Assembly (NCBI GenBank): GCA_937875605.1
Contig: CALLXZ010000442.1
Coordinates: 1 to 15,324 of the forward strand
DNA: 15,324 nucleotides
DNA from: an uncultured Moheibacter sp.
Lineage (GTDB): Bacteria; Bacteroidota; Bacteroidia; Flavobacteriales; Weeksellaceae
Direction: 5' to 3'
The notes under the pieces were generated by a model, which searched no databases, had not been told where the DNA came from, and was given only the letters and a program-made list of their open reading frames with translations. Positions 8,013 to 14,761 of this stretch are shown piece after piece; position 1 is the first letter of the stretch, and the number at the start of each line of letters is the position of its first letter. Position numbers and translations under genes: made by a program.

Positions 8013-8444
8013 TTGAAAGAATTTTCGCTATCCAAAAAGGAAGAAAAGAAAATCATCAAGGCGATTCAGGAGGCAGAACGTAACACCAGCGGAGAAATCC
8101 GTGTGCATATAGATGCAGAACCTTCCGGAAACCATCTTGAAATTGCCGCTGCGGTTTTTCATTCACTCAAAATGAACGAAACCCAAGACCGCAACGGTAT
8201 TTTATTTCATGTATCACCCAAAGACCATAATTTTACCGTAATTGGTGATGTGGGAATAGATGCCGTTACACCCGATGACTTTTGGGATGAAATAAAAATA
8301 ACGGTAATTAAAAAATTTAAAAAAGGTAAATATGCCAAAGGACTTGTTAAAGGAATTGAGATGACTGGTGTGGCTTTGCAGAAGTATTTTCCTTTTCAGG
8401 ATGACGATAAAAACGAATTGCCGGATGAAATCAGTTGGGGTTAA
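8013..8444 (+). CDS. TPM-domain protein without signal peptide (TTG start)
   Basis: A 143-residue protein with a TPM domain (TPM_phosphatase family): NTSGEIRVHID near residues 24-34, then LKMNETQDRNGILFHVSPKDHNFTVIGD and a helical end. It has neither a signal peptide nor a membrane helix, so it is predicted cytosolic, unlike its neighbour. The only start upstream of the domain that preserves it is TTG at 8013: in frame, LemA's TAA is followed by AAT ACA TTG, and the first ATG in this frame lies within the domain. The gene is in the same frame as lemA, separated from it by one stop codon and two sense codons. Its last 20 bases overlap the start of the next TPM gene. It probably works with the other two products of this cluster; biochemical role unknown. 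Confidence 0.85.
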   Translation: MKEFSLSKKEEKKIIKAIQEAERNTSGEIRVHIDAEPSGNHLEIAAAVFHSLKMNETQDRNGILFHVSPKDHNFTVIGDVGIDAVTPDDFWDEIKITVIKKFKKGKYAKGLVKGIEMTGVALQKYFPFQDDDKNELPDEISWG

Positions 8445-9237
8445 ATTAATTCTTTGGTCATTGTTGCTTTTGTCCGCTATTTCGCTGGCACAAGTTTCTC
8501 CGTATGATGTGACTAAAAAAGAATACAAGCCTGAAGTAAAATTGGTTCACGATTTTGGGAATATCCTGACTGCTGCTCAAAGAAGTCAATTGGAAAATAA
8601 ACTAGTGGCGTATGACGATTCCACTTCGGTTCAGATTGTCATTGTTGCATTTAAAAATTTGGAGGGTTATCCCATAAGTCTTTTAAGTTCTGAAATAGGG
8701 GAGAATTGGAAAGTAGGTCAGAAGACATTGGACAATGGGATCGTTATTGTTTTAAGTGATGAAGATAGGAAAGTAGATATACGTACAGGGTATGGAGTTC
8801 AAGTGAAAGTCCCTCCTACAATGTCCAAGCTTATCATTGATCGTGAAATGATTCCTTCTTTTCGAAATGGAAATTATTACCAAGGATTAGATAAGGGAAT
8901 CAACGCCATCCAGAAACAATTAGCCGGACAATATCAGGCACAACCCAAAAAATCTTCTGACAATTCAGACGGATTGTTTATTTTTCTATTCTTTCTCGGA
9001 GTCATCGTTCTTTTCATCATTATCGCAAGCAAGGGTGGCGGAAGTGGTGGTTCACGTTCTCGAAGAGGATTTAATTGGGGCGATGTCATATTCACCAGCG
9101 GAGGAAGTAGTTCTTGGGGAAGTGGAGGCGGATCATCTTGGGGCGGCGGTTCCTGGGGTGGTGGAAGCTCTGGAGGTGGATTTGGTGGCTTTGGCGGCGG
9201 AAGTTTTGGTGGAGGTGGTGCCAGCGGAAGTTGGTAA
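8425..9237 (+). CDS. Membrane-anchored TPM-domain protein with glycine-rich tail (YgcG type)
   Basis: A 270-residue envelope protein. The ATG at 8425 is chosen because it opens a clear signal peptide (MKSVGVKLILWSLLLLSAIS, cleavage near LAQ at 21-23); reading further upstream adds 19 unlikely residues. The TPM domain spans about 38-160, with VHDFGNILTAAQ at its start, DNGIVIVLS and the conserved RTGYGVQ. A transmembrane helix follows at about 183-201 (GLFIFLFFLGVIVLFIIIA), then a basic SRSRR patch and a tail of Gly, Ser, Trp and Phe to the end, finishing in W. This is the standard layout of YgcG-like proteins found with LemA. The TPM domain is probably periplasmic and the tail cytosolic. Its start overlaps the preceding gene by 20 bases, implying translational coupling. 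TPM domains have been linked to phosphatase activity and photosystem repair in plants; the bacterial substrate is unknown. Confidence 0.92.
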   Translation: MKSVGVKLILWSLLLLSAISLAQVSPYDVTKKEYKPEVKLVHDFGNILTAAQRSQLENKLVAYDDSTSVQIVIVAFKNLEGYPISLLSSEIGENWKVGQKTLDNGIVIVLSDEDRKVDIRTGYGVQVKVPPTMSKLIIDREMIPSFRNGNYYQGLDKGINAIQKQLAGQYQAQPKKSSDNSDGLFIFLFFLGVIVLFIIIASKGGGSGGSRSRRGFNWGDVIFTSGGSSSWGSGGGSSWGGGSWGGGSSGGGFGGFGGGSFGGGGASGSW

Positions 9238-9264
9238 TTTCAAAAGATAGTTCAAAGCCTAAAA

Positions 9265-9759
9265 GTGTCATCTTCTCTTAAATTAGTATTTTATAATTCC
9301 AATCATTTTGATGAATTGAATTCATATGATTTGGATGAATCCCAAAGTGAATTTACCGTTTCAGTCTATGAAAGCATCGTGGTTCGAAAGGTTGAATCTA
9401 TCTCTGGAAAATACTCAATAACGATTATGTTGGAAGAAAAACCCATCGGCTATTTTGTGTTGGATTTTACAGATGATAAATTTAATTATACGAATTGCCA
9501 AGATGCTGTTTTGCTTCGTTCACTTTCATTGAATCCTGATTTTCAGGGAAAAGGTTTAGGGAAAGCATCCATGTTGCTCACAGACGAATTTGTTCAAACT
9601 CATTTTCCAGAAATAAAAAAAATCGTTTTATCGGTCAACTTTCGAAATCTATCTGCTTATCAATTGTACCAAAAAACAGGATACATAGATACAGGACGTA
9701 TTTTCGAAGGGATTCGAGGACCACAACGGATTATGGAGAAATTTTTAAATGAATTTTAA
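9265..9759 (+). CDS. GNAT family N-acetyltransferase (GTG start)
   Basis: A 164-residue acetyltransferase of the GNAT fold. Motif A is visible as LRSLSLNPDFQGKGLGKASM, where Q-G-K-G-L-G-K forms the acetyl-CoA pyrophosphate-binding loop. Motif B follows as VNFRNLSAYQLYQKTGYIDTGR, the usual N-x2-A-x2-L-Y-x-K-x-G-F/Y pattern. The N-terminal part is less conserved. The GTG at 9265 is the only plausible start: in this frame the preceding TPM gene's own stop lies 27 bases upstream, and no ATG or TTG lies between. The substrate cannot be inferred. It follows the LemA/TPM cluster by 27 bases and may be carried on the same transcript. Confidence 0.88.
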   Translation: MSSSLKLVFYNSNHFDELNSYDLDESQSEFTVSVYESIVVRKVESISGKYSITIMLEEKPIGYFVLDFTDDKFNYTNCQDAVLLRSLSLNPDFQGKGLGKASMLLTDEFVQTHFPEIKKIVLSVNFRNLSAYQLYQKTGYIDTGRIFEGIRGPQRIMEKFLNEF

Positions 9760-9794
9760 TTTTCAATTCTTCAAATTAACTCATCTTCAAACTC

Positions 9795-9802
9795 TATATT
9801 TG
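9795..9802 (+). promoter_or_regulatory. Putative -7 box (TATATTTG) four bases before the dgt ATG
   Basis: Exact TAnnTTTG octamer ending four bases upstream of the ATG at 9807. Because this element normally lies about 4 bases upstream of the start point, transcription would begin at or very near the A of the ATG, giving a leaderless mRNA. No TTG is found at the expected -33 distance. Confidence 0.45.
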
Positions 9803-9806
9803 CTCT

Positions 9807-11171
9807 ATGACAGATTTGAATTTGATTTATTCCCCGAAACGATTGGGGATTAACCATACAACTGACACCCGAACAGAATACCAGCGTGACTTTGACCGGA
9901 TTATTTTTTCTTCGGCTTTTCGTCGTTTGCAAAATAAAACACAGGTTTTTCCTTTACCCGGAAGTGTATTTGTACATAACCGATTGACACATTCGCTCGA
10001 AGTAGCATCGGTCGGAAGATCCTTGGGAAGTCTGGCAGGGGAATTCATTGTCAAAAGATTTCGAGAGAATTTGGATAAAAATTCACGTCAGTTTTATCGT
10101 CATAATTTGTACAACGTGATTTCGTCTGCTTGTTTGTGTCACGACATTGGAAATCCGGCTTTTGGACATTCGGGCGAAGATGCAATTGCTTCTTATTTCG
10201 AACGAAATGAAGAAAAACTGAAAAATCGTTTTAACGAAAAAGAATGGAAAGATTTTGTTCATTTTGAAGGAAATGCCAATGCGATGCGAATTTTAACGCA
10301 ACAACAAAACGGAAAATCAGAAGCTTCTTTTGGATTGACCTTTGCCACTTTGGTTTCCATTGCGAAATATCCTTGCGAATCAACTGCCAAAAAGAAAGAA
10401 ATTCTGCATCGTAAAAAGTTCGGATTTTTTCAGTCAGAGAAAGAAAGTTTTGGAAAAATAGCGTCAGAAACTCAGATGATCAAAGAATCGGACGAACCAT
10501 TGATGTTCAAACGTCATCCGTTTGTTTGGCTCGTGGAAGCGGCGGATGATATTTGTTATAACATCATTGATTTAGAAGATTCACATCGGTTGGGAATCAT
10601 TGATCATGATAAATGCAAAAATTTATTGGTGGATTTGATTGGTTCATTTGATCCGAAAGGAATTGACAAAGTGAAATCCCGATTGGAAGAAATTTCCGAT
10701 AAAAATGAAAAAATCGCTTATCTGCGAGCGAAATCCATCGGACAATTAATTCGTGAAACCGCTTTGGCGTACGAAGATAATTTTGATTTAATTCTGGAAG
10801 GGAAACTCGAAAAACCGTTGCTGGATTGTGTCAAAGAAAAGAATGAGAATTCGGCTTTTGTTTTACAAGAAATCGAAACCTTTTCCATTGAATTTATTTA
10901 TAACCATCATTCGGTCGTAGAAATTGAAAATGCGGGTTATAATGTGATGTACGAATTGCTCTCGCATTTTGCCGAACCTATTTTGAAATCAGATAGAAGT
11001 AAGTCGGAAGAAAAAGCTGTGAAATTAATTCCTTTGCAATTTTTATACGAAAAAGGAACCGATTATCAGAAAATCATGGGCGTTTTGGATTTCGTTTCGG
11101 GAATGACCGATAATTATGCAACCGAACTATACCGAAGAATCAAAGGAATTGAAATAGGGATGAGGCGTTAA
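9807..11171 (+). CDS. dgt: Deoxyguanosinetriphosphate triphosphohydrolase (dGTPase)
   Basis: A 454-residue HD-domain enzyme that hydrolyses dGTP (and possibly other dNTPs) to the deoxynucleoside and triphosphate, controlling dNTP pools in the cytosol. The dGTPase signature is clear: DTRTEYQRDFDRIIFSSAFRR and LQNKTQVFPLP near residues 20-51, RLTHSLEV with H62, and the HD pair in CHDIGNPAFGHSGEDA with H112-D113 and H121. The final metal-binding Asp is in VEAADDICYNIIDLED. Together these give the H...HD...D metal site of the superfamily. Length is normal for the Bacteroidota form and nothing looks broken. The ATG at 9807 is fixed by the conserved N-terminus and the promoter box immediately before it. 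The gene is convergent with the LolA-like gene downstream; no clear terminator lies in the 56 bases between them. Confidence 0.95.
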   Translation: MTDLNLIYSPKRLGINHTTDTRTEYQRDFDRIIFSSAFRRLQNKTQVFPLPGSVFVHNRLTHSLEVASVGRSLGSLAGEFIVKRFRENLDKNSRQFYRHNLYNVISSACLCHDIGNPAFGHSGEDAIASYFERNEEKLKNRFNEKEWKDFVHFEGNANAMRILTQQQNGKSEASFGLTFATLVSIAKYPCESTAKKKEILHRKKFGFFQSEKESFGKIASETQMIKESDEPLMFKRHPFVWLVEAADDICYNIIDLEDSHRLGIIDHDKCKNLLVDLIGSFDPKGIDKVKSRLEEISDKNEKIAYLRAKSIGQLIRETALAYEDNFDLILEGKLEKPLLDCVKEKNENSAFVLQEIETFSIEFIYNHHSVVEIENAGYNVMYELLSHFAEPILKSDRSKSEEKAVKLIPLQFLYEKGTDYQKIMGVLDFVSGMTDNYATELYRRIKGIEIGMRR

Positions 11172-11227
11172 GTGTTGTGGGGTAATGAGTTATGCGTTTT
11201 TATTGCTAATTAGGCAAAACACCGAAC

Positions 11228-11935
11228 TCAAAACTTGAAAATTTTATCGTCAATTCTCGGATTAATTAGAATTTGCGAGAACTTGATAACGTATTCGCCA
11301 CCTTCTTTCGGTTGTCCTACAATTCGCGTAGCAAATTCCAATCCGTCAAATTTTTTATAATCGTAATAAAATTGTTTTTCTTCGTCGTTTTCTTCCCATA
11401 AAAGCGAATAATCTTTTATGGAAAAACAGTAAGTAACTTTATTGACATTTTTAGTCAATTCCACTTTGTAACATTCTTTCCTTTCGGAAGTTGATTTTCC
11501 GGTATAAACCGCCGTAAATCCTTTTTTCTGATAATCCAACATATCGGAATCAAAACTATCGGGCTGATATTCTTTCAGAATTTCATTTTTACCTGAAATC
11601 TCATTAAAAGTCCAACCGTTTTTCCCATCAAATCCTTCGTTCAGCATTTCTTTTCCTTGAACTGAAAAAACTACTTTTTTTTCATAAGGACGTCGGTGAT
11701 AAATGATCATAGGATAGGATTGTTCCAATCCTAGAACGGCATCGCCTTTCAGGATGATGCTGTTTAGCTTTTTCCAATTAGACACACCACCTGATTTTTC
11801 AAGATGTTGATTGATAATTTGTTCGGCTGACTGCGCCCACAAACCCGTTGAAAATAAAGGTATAAAAATCAATAAAAAAAATACTCTAACATCCATCTTC
11901 CAACATCCAACATCCATCCTTTTACATTTTTTCAT
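11228..11935 (-). CDS. LolA-like periplasmic protein (outer membrane lipoprotein-sorting protein family)
   Basis: A 235-residue secreted protein resembling the Bacteroidota proteins annotated as outer membrane lipoprotein-sorting proteins (LolA/LppX-like half-barrel). Supporting patterns are AEQIINQHLEKSGGVSNWKKL after the signal peptide, then IILKGDAV, MLNEGFDGKNGWTFNEISGK, YKVELTKNVNKVTYCFSIKDYSLLW and YYDYKKFDGLEFATRI. The signal peptide is unusual: the hydrophobic core VFFLLIFIPLFSTGLWAQ is preceded by about 17 residues encoded largely by heptamer repeats (see 11888-11915). ATGs at residues 1, 7 and 14 are all possible starts; residue 1 (MKKCKR) gives the most normal basic n-region. The gene follows the XRE regulator by 27 bases on the same strand. 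Whether it truly carries lipoproteins or another lipid-linked ligand is not known. Confidence 0.72.
   Translation of the reverse strand: MKKCKRMDVGCWKMDVRVFFLLIFIPLFSTGLWAQSAEQIINQHLEKSGGVSNWKKLNSIILKGDAVLGLEQSYPMIIYHRRPYEKKVVFSVQGKEMLNEGFDGKNGWTFNEISGKNEILKEYQPDSFDSDMLDYQKKGFTAVYTGKSTSERKECYKVELTKNVNKVTYCFSIKDYSLLWEENDEEKQFYYDYKKFDGLEFATRIVGQPKEGGEYVIKFSQILINPRIDDKIFKF
11888..11915 (-). repeat. Four heptamer repeats inside a signal-peptide coding region
   Basis: On the minus strand the units are GGATGTT, GGATGTT, GGAAGAT and GGATGTT: three identical and one variant, 28 bases in all. They encode part of the n-region of the LolA-like protein. From memory, similar GGATGTT-type heptamers occur as dispersed repeats between Bacteroidota genes; that is not verifiable here. 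Confidence 0.7.
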
Positions 11936-11962
11936 ACAATTCTCTTACAATCTTTAGACGGA

Positions 11963-12310
11963 CTAATTTTCCTTTTTCATAAGTTGTACCAACTCTTTAA
12001 ATAAATCTTTTATCTGGTCGAGCACGACTTCAGGACTTTCATGTACAGTAGAATTGATCACCCAATGATTATTATTTGCATTTGGTGAGTTTACAATCAT
12101 GGTATTAGGTTCTTCAAAATCTATGATATCGATAGGATTTACCTGAAGTATCTCTATCACTTTTCCTAATTTCTCCACGTCGAAAACAGTTTCCCCACTT
12201 TCCAGACGACTGTACTGGGATTGCGAAATCTCCATTATTTCCGCCATAAACTCCTGAGAGAATCCTTTTTCCACCCGTATTTCCCGTATCTTATTGTGTT
12301 TGACTTTCAT
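11963..12310 (-). CDS. XRE-family helix-turn-helix transcriptional regulator
   Basis: A 115-residue DNA-binding protein. The N-terminal Cro/C1-type HTH covers about residues 6-60: IREIRVEKGFSQEFMAEIMEISQSQYSRLESGE, with FSQ-x-FMAE-x-M as the first helix and ISQSQYSRLESG as the recognition helix, then a two-helix finish (VEKLGKVIEILQVNPIDII). The remaining about 50 residues hold an Asn-rich stretch and a C-terminal amphipathic helix (VVLDQIKDLFKELVQLMKK) that could mediate dimerisation. No ligand domain is seen. It starts 189 bases from the divergently transcribed lipoprotein gene at 12500 and may control it, itself and the LolA-like gene downstream, but no operator is identified. Confidence 0.88.
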   Translation of the reverse strand: MKVKHNKIREIRVEKGFSQEFMAEIMEISQSQYSRLESGETVFDVEKLGKVIEILQVNPIDIIDFEEPNTMIVNSPNANNNHWVINSTVHESPEVVLDQIKDLFKELVQLMKKEN

Positions 12311-12335
12311 ATTAGTTTACTAAAACAAATTCTTT

Positions 12336-12343
12336 CAAATGTA
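12336..12343 (-). promoter_or_regulatory. Putative -7 box for the XRE regulator (TACATTTG on minus)
   Basis: The minus strand reads TACATTTG, an exact TAnnTTTG match, 25 bases before the regulator's ATG. A second match, TAATTTTG, lies just upstream at 12347-12354. No TTG is seen at the expected -33 spacing for either. Confidence 0.45.
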
Positions 12344-12442
12344 AAACAAAATTAAGAATTATTTATGTGGGGGGCGAGTAAAGATATTCTTATAATGGGT
12401 AAAGTATGCATCAAATGAATAATGATGTACTTCTCATTGTAT

Positions 12443-12450
12443 TAAGTTTG
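12443..12450 (+). promoter_or_regulatory. Putative -7 box for the lipoprotein operon (TAAGTTTG)
   Basis: Exact TAnnTTTG match 49 bases upstream of the ATG at 12500, giving a leader of about 45 AT-rich bases. No TTG -33 element is apparent. The 189-base region between this gene and the divergent regulator thus has one candidate box facing each way. Confidence 0.45.
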
Positions 12451-12499
12451 TAAAACTGAAAATTTAATTCTAATTTTAATAACCTTAAACAACTTTAAC

Positions 12500-13819
12500 A
12501 TGAAAAAGACAATTTATTTTCTACTGCTATGTGTAGCAGGCTTACTGTTTTCCTGCTCGGAGGACGACACAACTAAAATTAACAATAACCAGCTAAACTA
12601 TCAAAAAAATCAAATTTCTTTTAGCGAGTTTATGAAATTGGAAGGTCAAAATCCGAAAGTAATAAATATTGAAAAATATTTTCAAAGCTATCATTCAGGT
12701 TTTTTAAATAAAGGTAGTGATACCTTAAATTGGGAAATTGATACGACTTTAATCAATCAAATTATTACATCAGAAATAACGACGTATACATTTGGTGTCA
12801 TAGAACATGATTCTATTCAGGGCTTTCGAAATGTTCTTATATCAATTAAAGAGAATGCATCAAAAGTATATCTGATTCACTATCCCGATGGTGTTGATTT
12901 TGAAAATCAAACGGAAAGAGTAGCTCAGTTAGAGGAAATAGATTCTGGAGTATTTCAAAAAACTACTTGTTACAAAGTTGTGATTATTACAGTTTCATGT
13001 GACAATACTGAATGTGAATATGGGTGGGATTTAGTAGAAGTTCCTTGTGGTGATGGTGGGAATAATAGTGGTGGATCTGGGTCAGGTGGAAGTTCGGGTG
13101 GATCTGGTGGTTCAGGTTCAAATGGTGGAGGCCCTACAGATCCTGGTTTGCCAACCGATCCAATTGGCGGAGGAAATAGTAATGGCGGAGGAAACAATAC
13201 ATCCGGTTCTACTTTTGAAAATGACTTTTTATACTCTCTGCCACAAGAACAATTTGTGTGGCTAAACAACAACCCAACTATCAAAAATCAGATTAAAAAT
13301 TATTTGGATACATACGGGGAACCATCGGAATATGGATGGTATGAAAATTCTGATGCTGTGCAGTTTGCAAAGGACTATTTATATTCTGAAGCGGACAAAG
13401 TTTGTATTAATAGTTTTGTCTTTACAGATGTTGGTTCAAATTGGCAGAACGCAGGAATTAGTAATGTAAATGTCCAATTCTTAACAATTGGAAATGTTAT
13501 TGCATTACAAAATGTACACTTTCCTGAACTTCATTTTGGATTGCCAAAACAATTATCAAACGGCGATTATATTACAAATCATAATGCAAGATATATAGCT
13601 CAGAGCATAATGAGTCAAGCAGAGCAGCTTACAGATGCTTATCAATCAATTAATCCCAATTCTACTGCATTACAATTAAAAACATATTTTTTACAAAAGA
13701 TGCAACAAATTAGTGCTGAACAGGGTGGAACAGTAAGTATTTCTGCACCTATGGGTTGGAATGGACAACTTCAACCACATCAAACATATTTTATCACAAG
13801 TTCTTGGGAATGTGAATGA
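12500..13819 (+). CDS. Surface-type lipoprotein with Cys patch, Gly/Ser linker and variable-looking C-terminal domain (candidate effector)
   Basis: A 439-residue lipoprotein. The lipobox LFSC puts the lipidated Cys at residue 19, and S-E-D-D follows it, matching the S-(D/E)3-type lipoprotein export signal described for Bacteroidota surface lipoproteins. Residues about 30-156 form a domain with beta-rich TTYTFGVIEH and GFRNVLISIKEN patterns. C157, C167, C172 and C183 form a compact Cys patch around a YGWDLVEVPC motif. Residues 184-240 are a Gly/Ser/Asn/Pro linker. Then comes EQFVWLNNNPTIKNQIKNYL...AVQFAKDYL (about 250-295), a helical motif I recall preceding toxin regions in flavobacterial lipoproteins. 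The last about 135 residues (C302 to C438) match no family I know. Modular layout plus small tightly linked downstream genes suggest an effector displayed on the surface, but a non-toxic surface protein is equally possible. Confidence 0.75.
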   Translation: MKKTIYFLLLCVAGLLFSCSEDDTTKINNNQLNYQKNQISFSEFMKLEGQNPKVINIEKYFQSYHSGFLNKGSDTLNWEIDTTLINQIITSEITTYTFGVIEHDSIQGFRNVLISIKENASKVYLIHYPDGVDFENQTERVAQLEEIDSGVFQKTTCYKVVIITVSCDNTECEYGWDLVEVPCGDGGNNSGGSGSGGSSGGSGGSGSNGGGPTDPGLPTDPIGGGNSNGGGNNTSGSTFENDFLYSLPQEQFVWLNNNPTIKNQIKNYLDTYGEPSEYGWYENSDAVQFAKDYLYSEADKVCINSFVFTDVGSNWQNAGISNVNVQFLTIGNVIALQNVHFPELHFGLPKQLSNGDYITNHNARYIAQSIMSQAEQLTDAYQSINPNSTALQLKTYFLQKMQQISAEQGGTVSISAPMGWNGQLQPHQTYFITSSWECE

Positions 13820-13825
13820 TTTGAA

Positions 13826-14383
13826 ATGAAAGATTATCTACTAAAAAAAGCGTATGAGTTTTATCCAATTCAGTTAAATGGATTGGATGAGACTTATATG
13901 TTAAAGGATGAGATAGTTAAATTGAAAACAAAATTAGAGTCTTCTTTAAATGCGGAGTATAGTGAATGGCAAGTTATGCTTAAAGATTTTCATGAAAATA
14001 ATCCATCACTTTCTGTGCTTGATAAAACAAATTTTATGCTAAGCCAACCAAGTTTTGTATTTCAAATTATTTTAGATAAGATTGAGGGTTCTATATTGGT
14101 TTTTAATTGTTATTGTAGTTTAGTGATACCTTATTATTATTTTACAGTTAGCTTAAATAATATTTCTGATAATGCGTATAGCATATTAGATATTAATGAA
14201 ATTAGCATATTACCAATTGAAGTTCAACAATTATTACAATATATCGAGAATCAATTCGAAAGGAAATTATTTCCTCAGGAATTTTTAAATGAAATAATTC
14301 CAAATATTTCATTTGAAGCAATCGAATTTGATAGATTTACATATCAGCAGGCTTTTTTTAATTCAAGACATATTGTTATATGA
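13826..14383 (+). CDS. Unrecognised 185-residue protein, candidate immunity protein
   Basis: No family is recognised. There is no signal peptide or Cys lipobox. A central hydrophobic region, ILVFNCYCSLVIPYYYFTVSLN (about residues 90-111), looks like buried beta strands more than a membrane helix. The N-terminus is helical with mixed charges, and the C-terminal half is acidic with several Glu and Asp residues and a helix LPIEVQQLLQYIENQF. The coding sequence is notably AT-rich: 11 G/C in the 60 bases from 14101, against 26 in the 60 bases from 9961 in dgt. It starts 6 bases after the lipoprotein stop and overlaps the next start by 4 bases (ATGA), so it is in a tight operon. Small, acidic and just downstream of a modular surface protein: immunity is a reasonable guess, nothing more. 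Confidence 0.65.
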   Translation: MKDYLLKKAYEFYPIQLNGLDETYMLKDEIVKLKTKLESSLNAEYSEWQVMLKDFHENNPSLSVLDKTNFMLSQPSFVFQIILDKIEGSILVFNCYCSLVIPYYYFTVSLNNISDNAYSILDINEISILPIEVQQLLQYIENQFERKLFPQEFLNEIIPNISFEAIEFDRFTYQQAFFNSRHIVI

Positions 14384-14760
14384 AAGTAGTACACTTTTTT
14401 ATCCCGATAATGGCTTCCTACTTATTAACGTCTTTATTGTATGGTAGTTTTTCGTATTTTTCTACCAATATGGGAGGACTTTGGATAAATGTCAATTTTA
14501 TGTATATTTTGATTTTAGGATTTGTGTTGTCATTACTTATTTTAAAAGACCATATAATTATTAAGTTATTACATACTGTGTTAGCTTTTTTTCTGATTTT
14601 TGGTTTAGTTCTTATGGCAATTGATCAAAATAATGACTTGTCAAATCAATCATTAGGGGTTTTTCTATTATTTATTTTAATATTGAATAAGAAAACTAAT
14701 CAGTTCTTTTTGGAATTTATAAGAAAAACTAAAAACAAAATAATTTTCACAAATCCATAA
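14380..14760 (+). CDS. Small four-helix integral membrane protein of unknown function
   Basis: A 126-residue, very hydrophobic protein. Four membrane segments can be seen: about residues 5-24 (HFFIPIMASYLLTSLLYGSF), 36-55 (ending ILGFVLSLLILKD), 60-80 (KLLHTVLAFFLIFGLVLMAI) and 88-102 (LGVFLLFILILNKK). The C-terminal tail is basic (KKTNQFFLEFIRKTKNK), predicting a cytosolic C-terminus by the positive-inside rule, and with four helices the N-terminus on the same side. No catalytic motif is visible. It overlaps the preceding gene by four bases and is followed after one base by the TlpA-like gene, so it belongs to the same operon. It could be a membrane immunity protein, a partner of the redox protein, or unrelated to both. 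Confidence 0.7.
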   Translation: MKVVHFFIPIMASYLLTSLLYGSFSYFSTNMGGLWINVNFMYILILGFVLSLLILKDHIIIKLLHTVLAFFLIFGLVLMAIDQNNDLSNQSLGVFLLFILILNKKTNQFFLEFIRKTKNKIIFTNP

Positions 14761-14761
14761 C

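Noticed and set aside
9021..9230. Gly-rich tandem repeats in the TPM protein as a possible phase-variable or CRISPR-like repeat
   Set aside because: Units are irregular GGN/TGG codons typical of YgcG-family tails, without constant spacers or identical units.
9035..9250. Plus-strand frame of Val/Glu/Ala repeats within the TPM protein's tail
   Set aside because: Out-of-frame reading of the Gly-rich tail; low-complexity sequence with no independent support.
11172..11227. Possible terminator between the convergent dgt and LolA-like genes
   Set aside because: Only a 4-bp stem (TTGC/GCAA) around an AT loop is seen, with no T tract on either side.
12970..13284. Open reading frame on the minus strand, proline-rich, opposite the Gly/Ser linker
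   Set aside because: It is the antisense shadow of GGN/GGT-type codons; poly-Pro content is what the reverse of a Gly linker gives, and no start context or promoter supports it.
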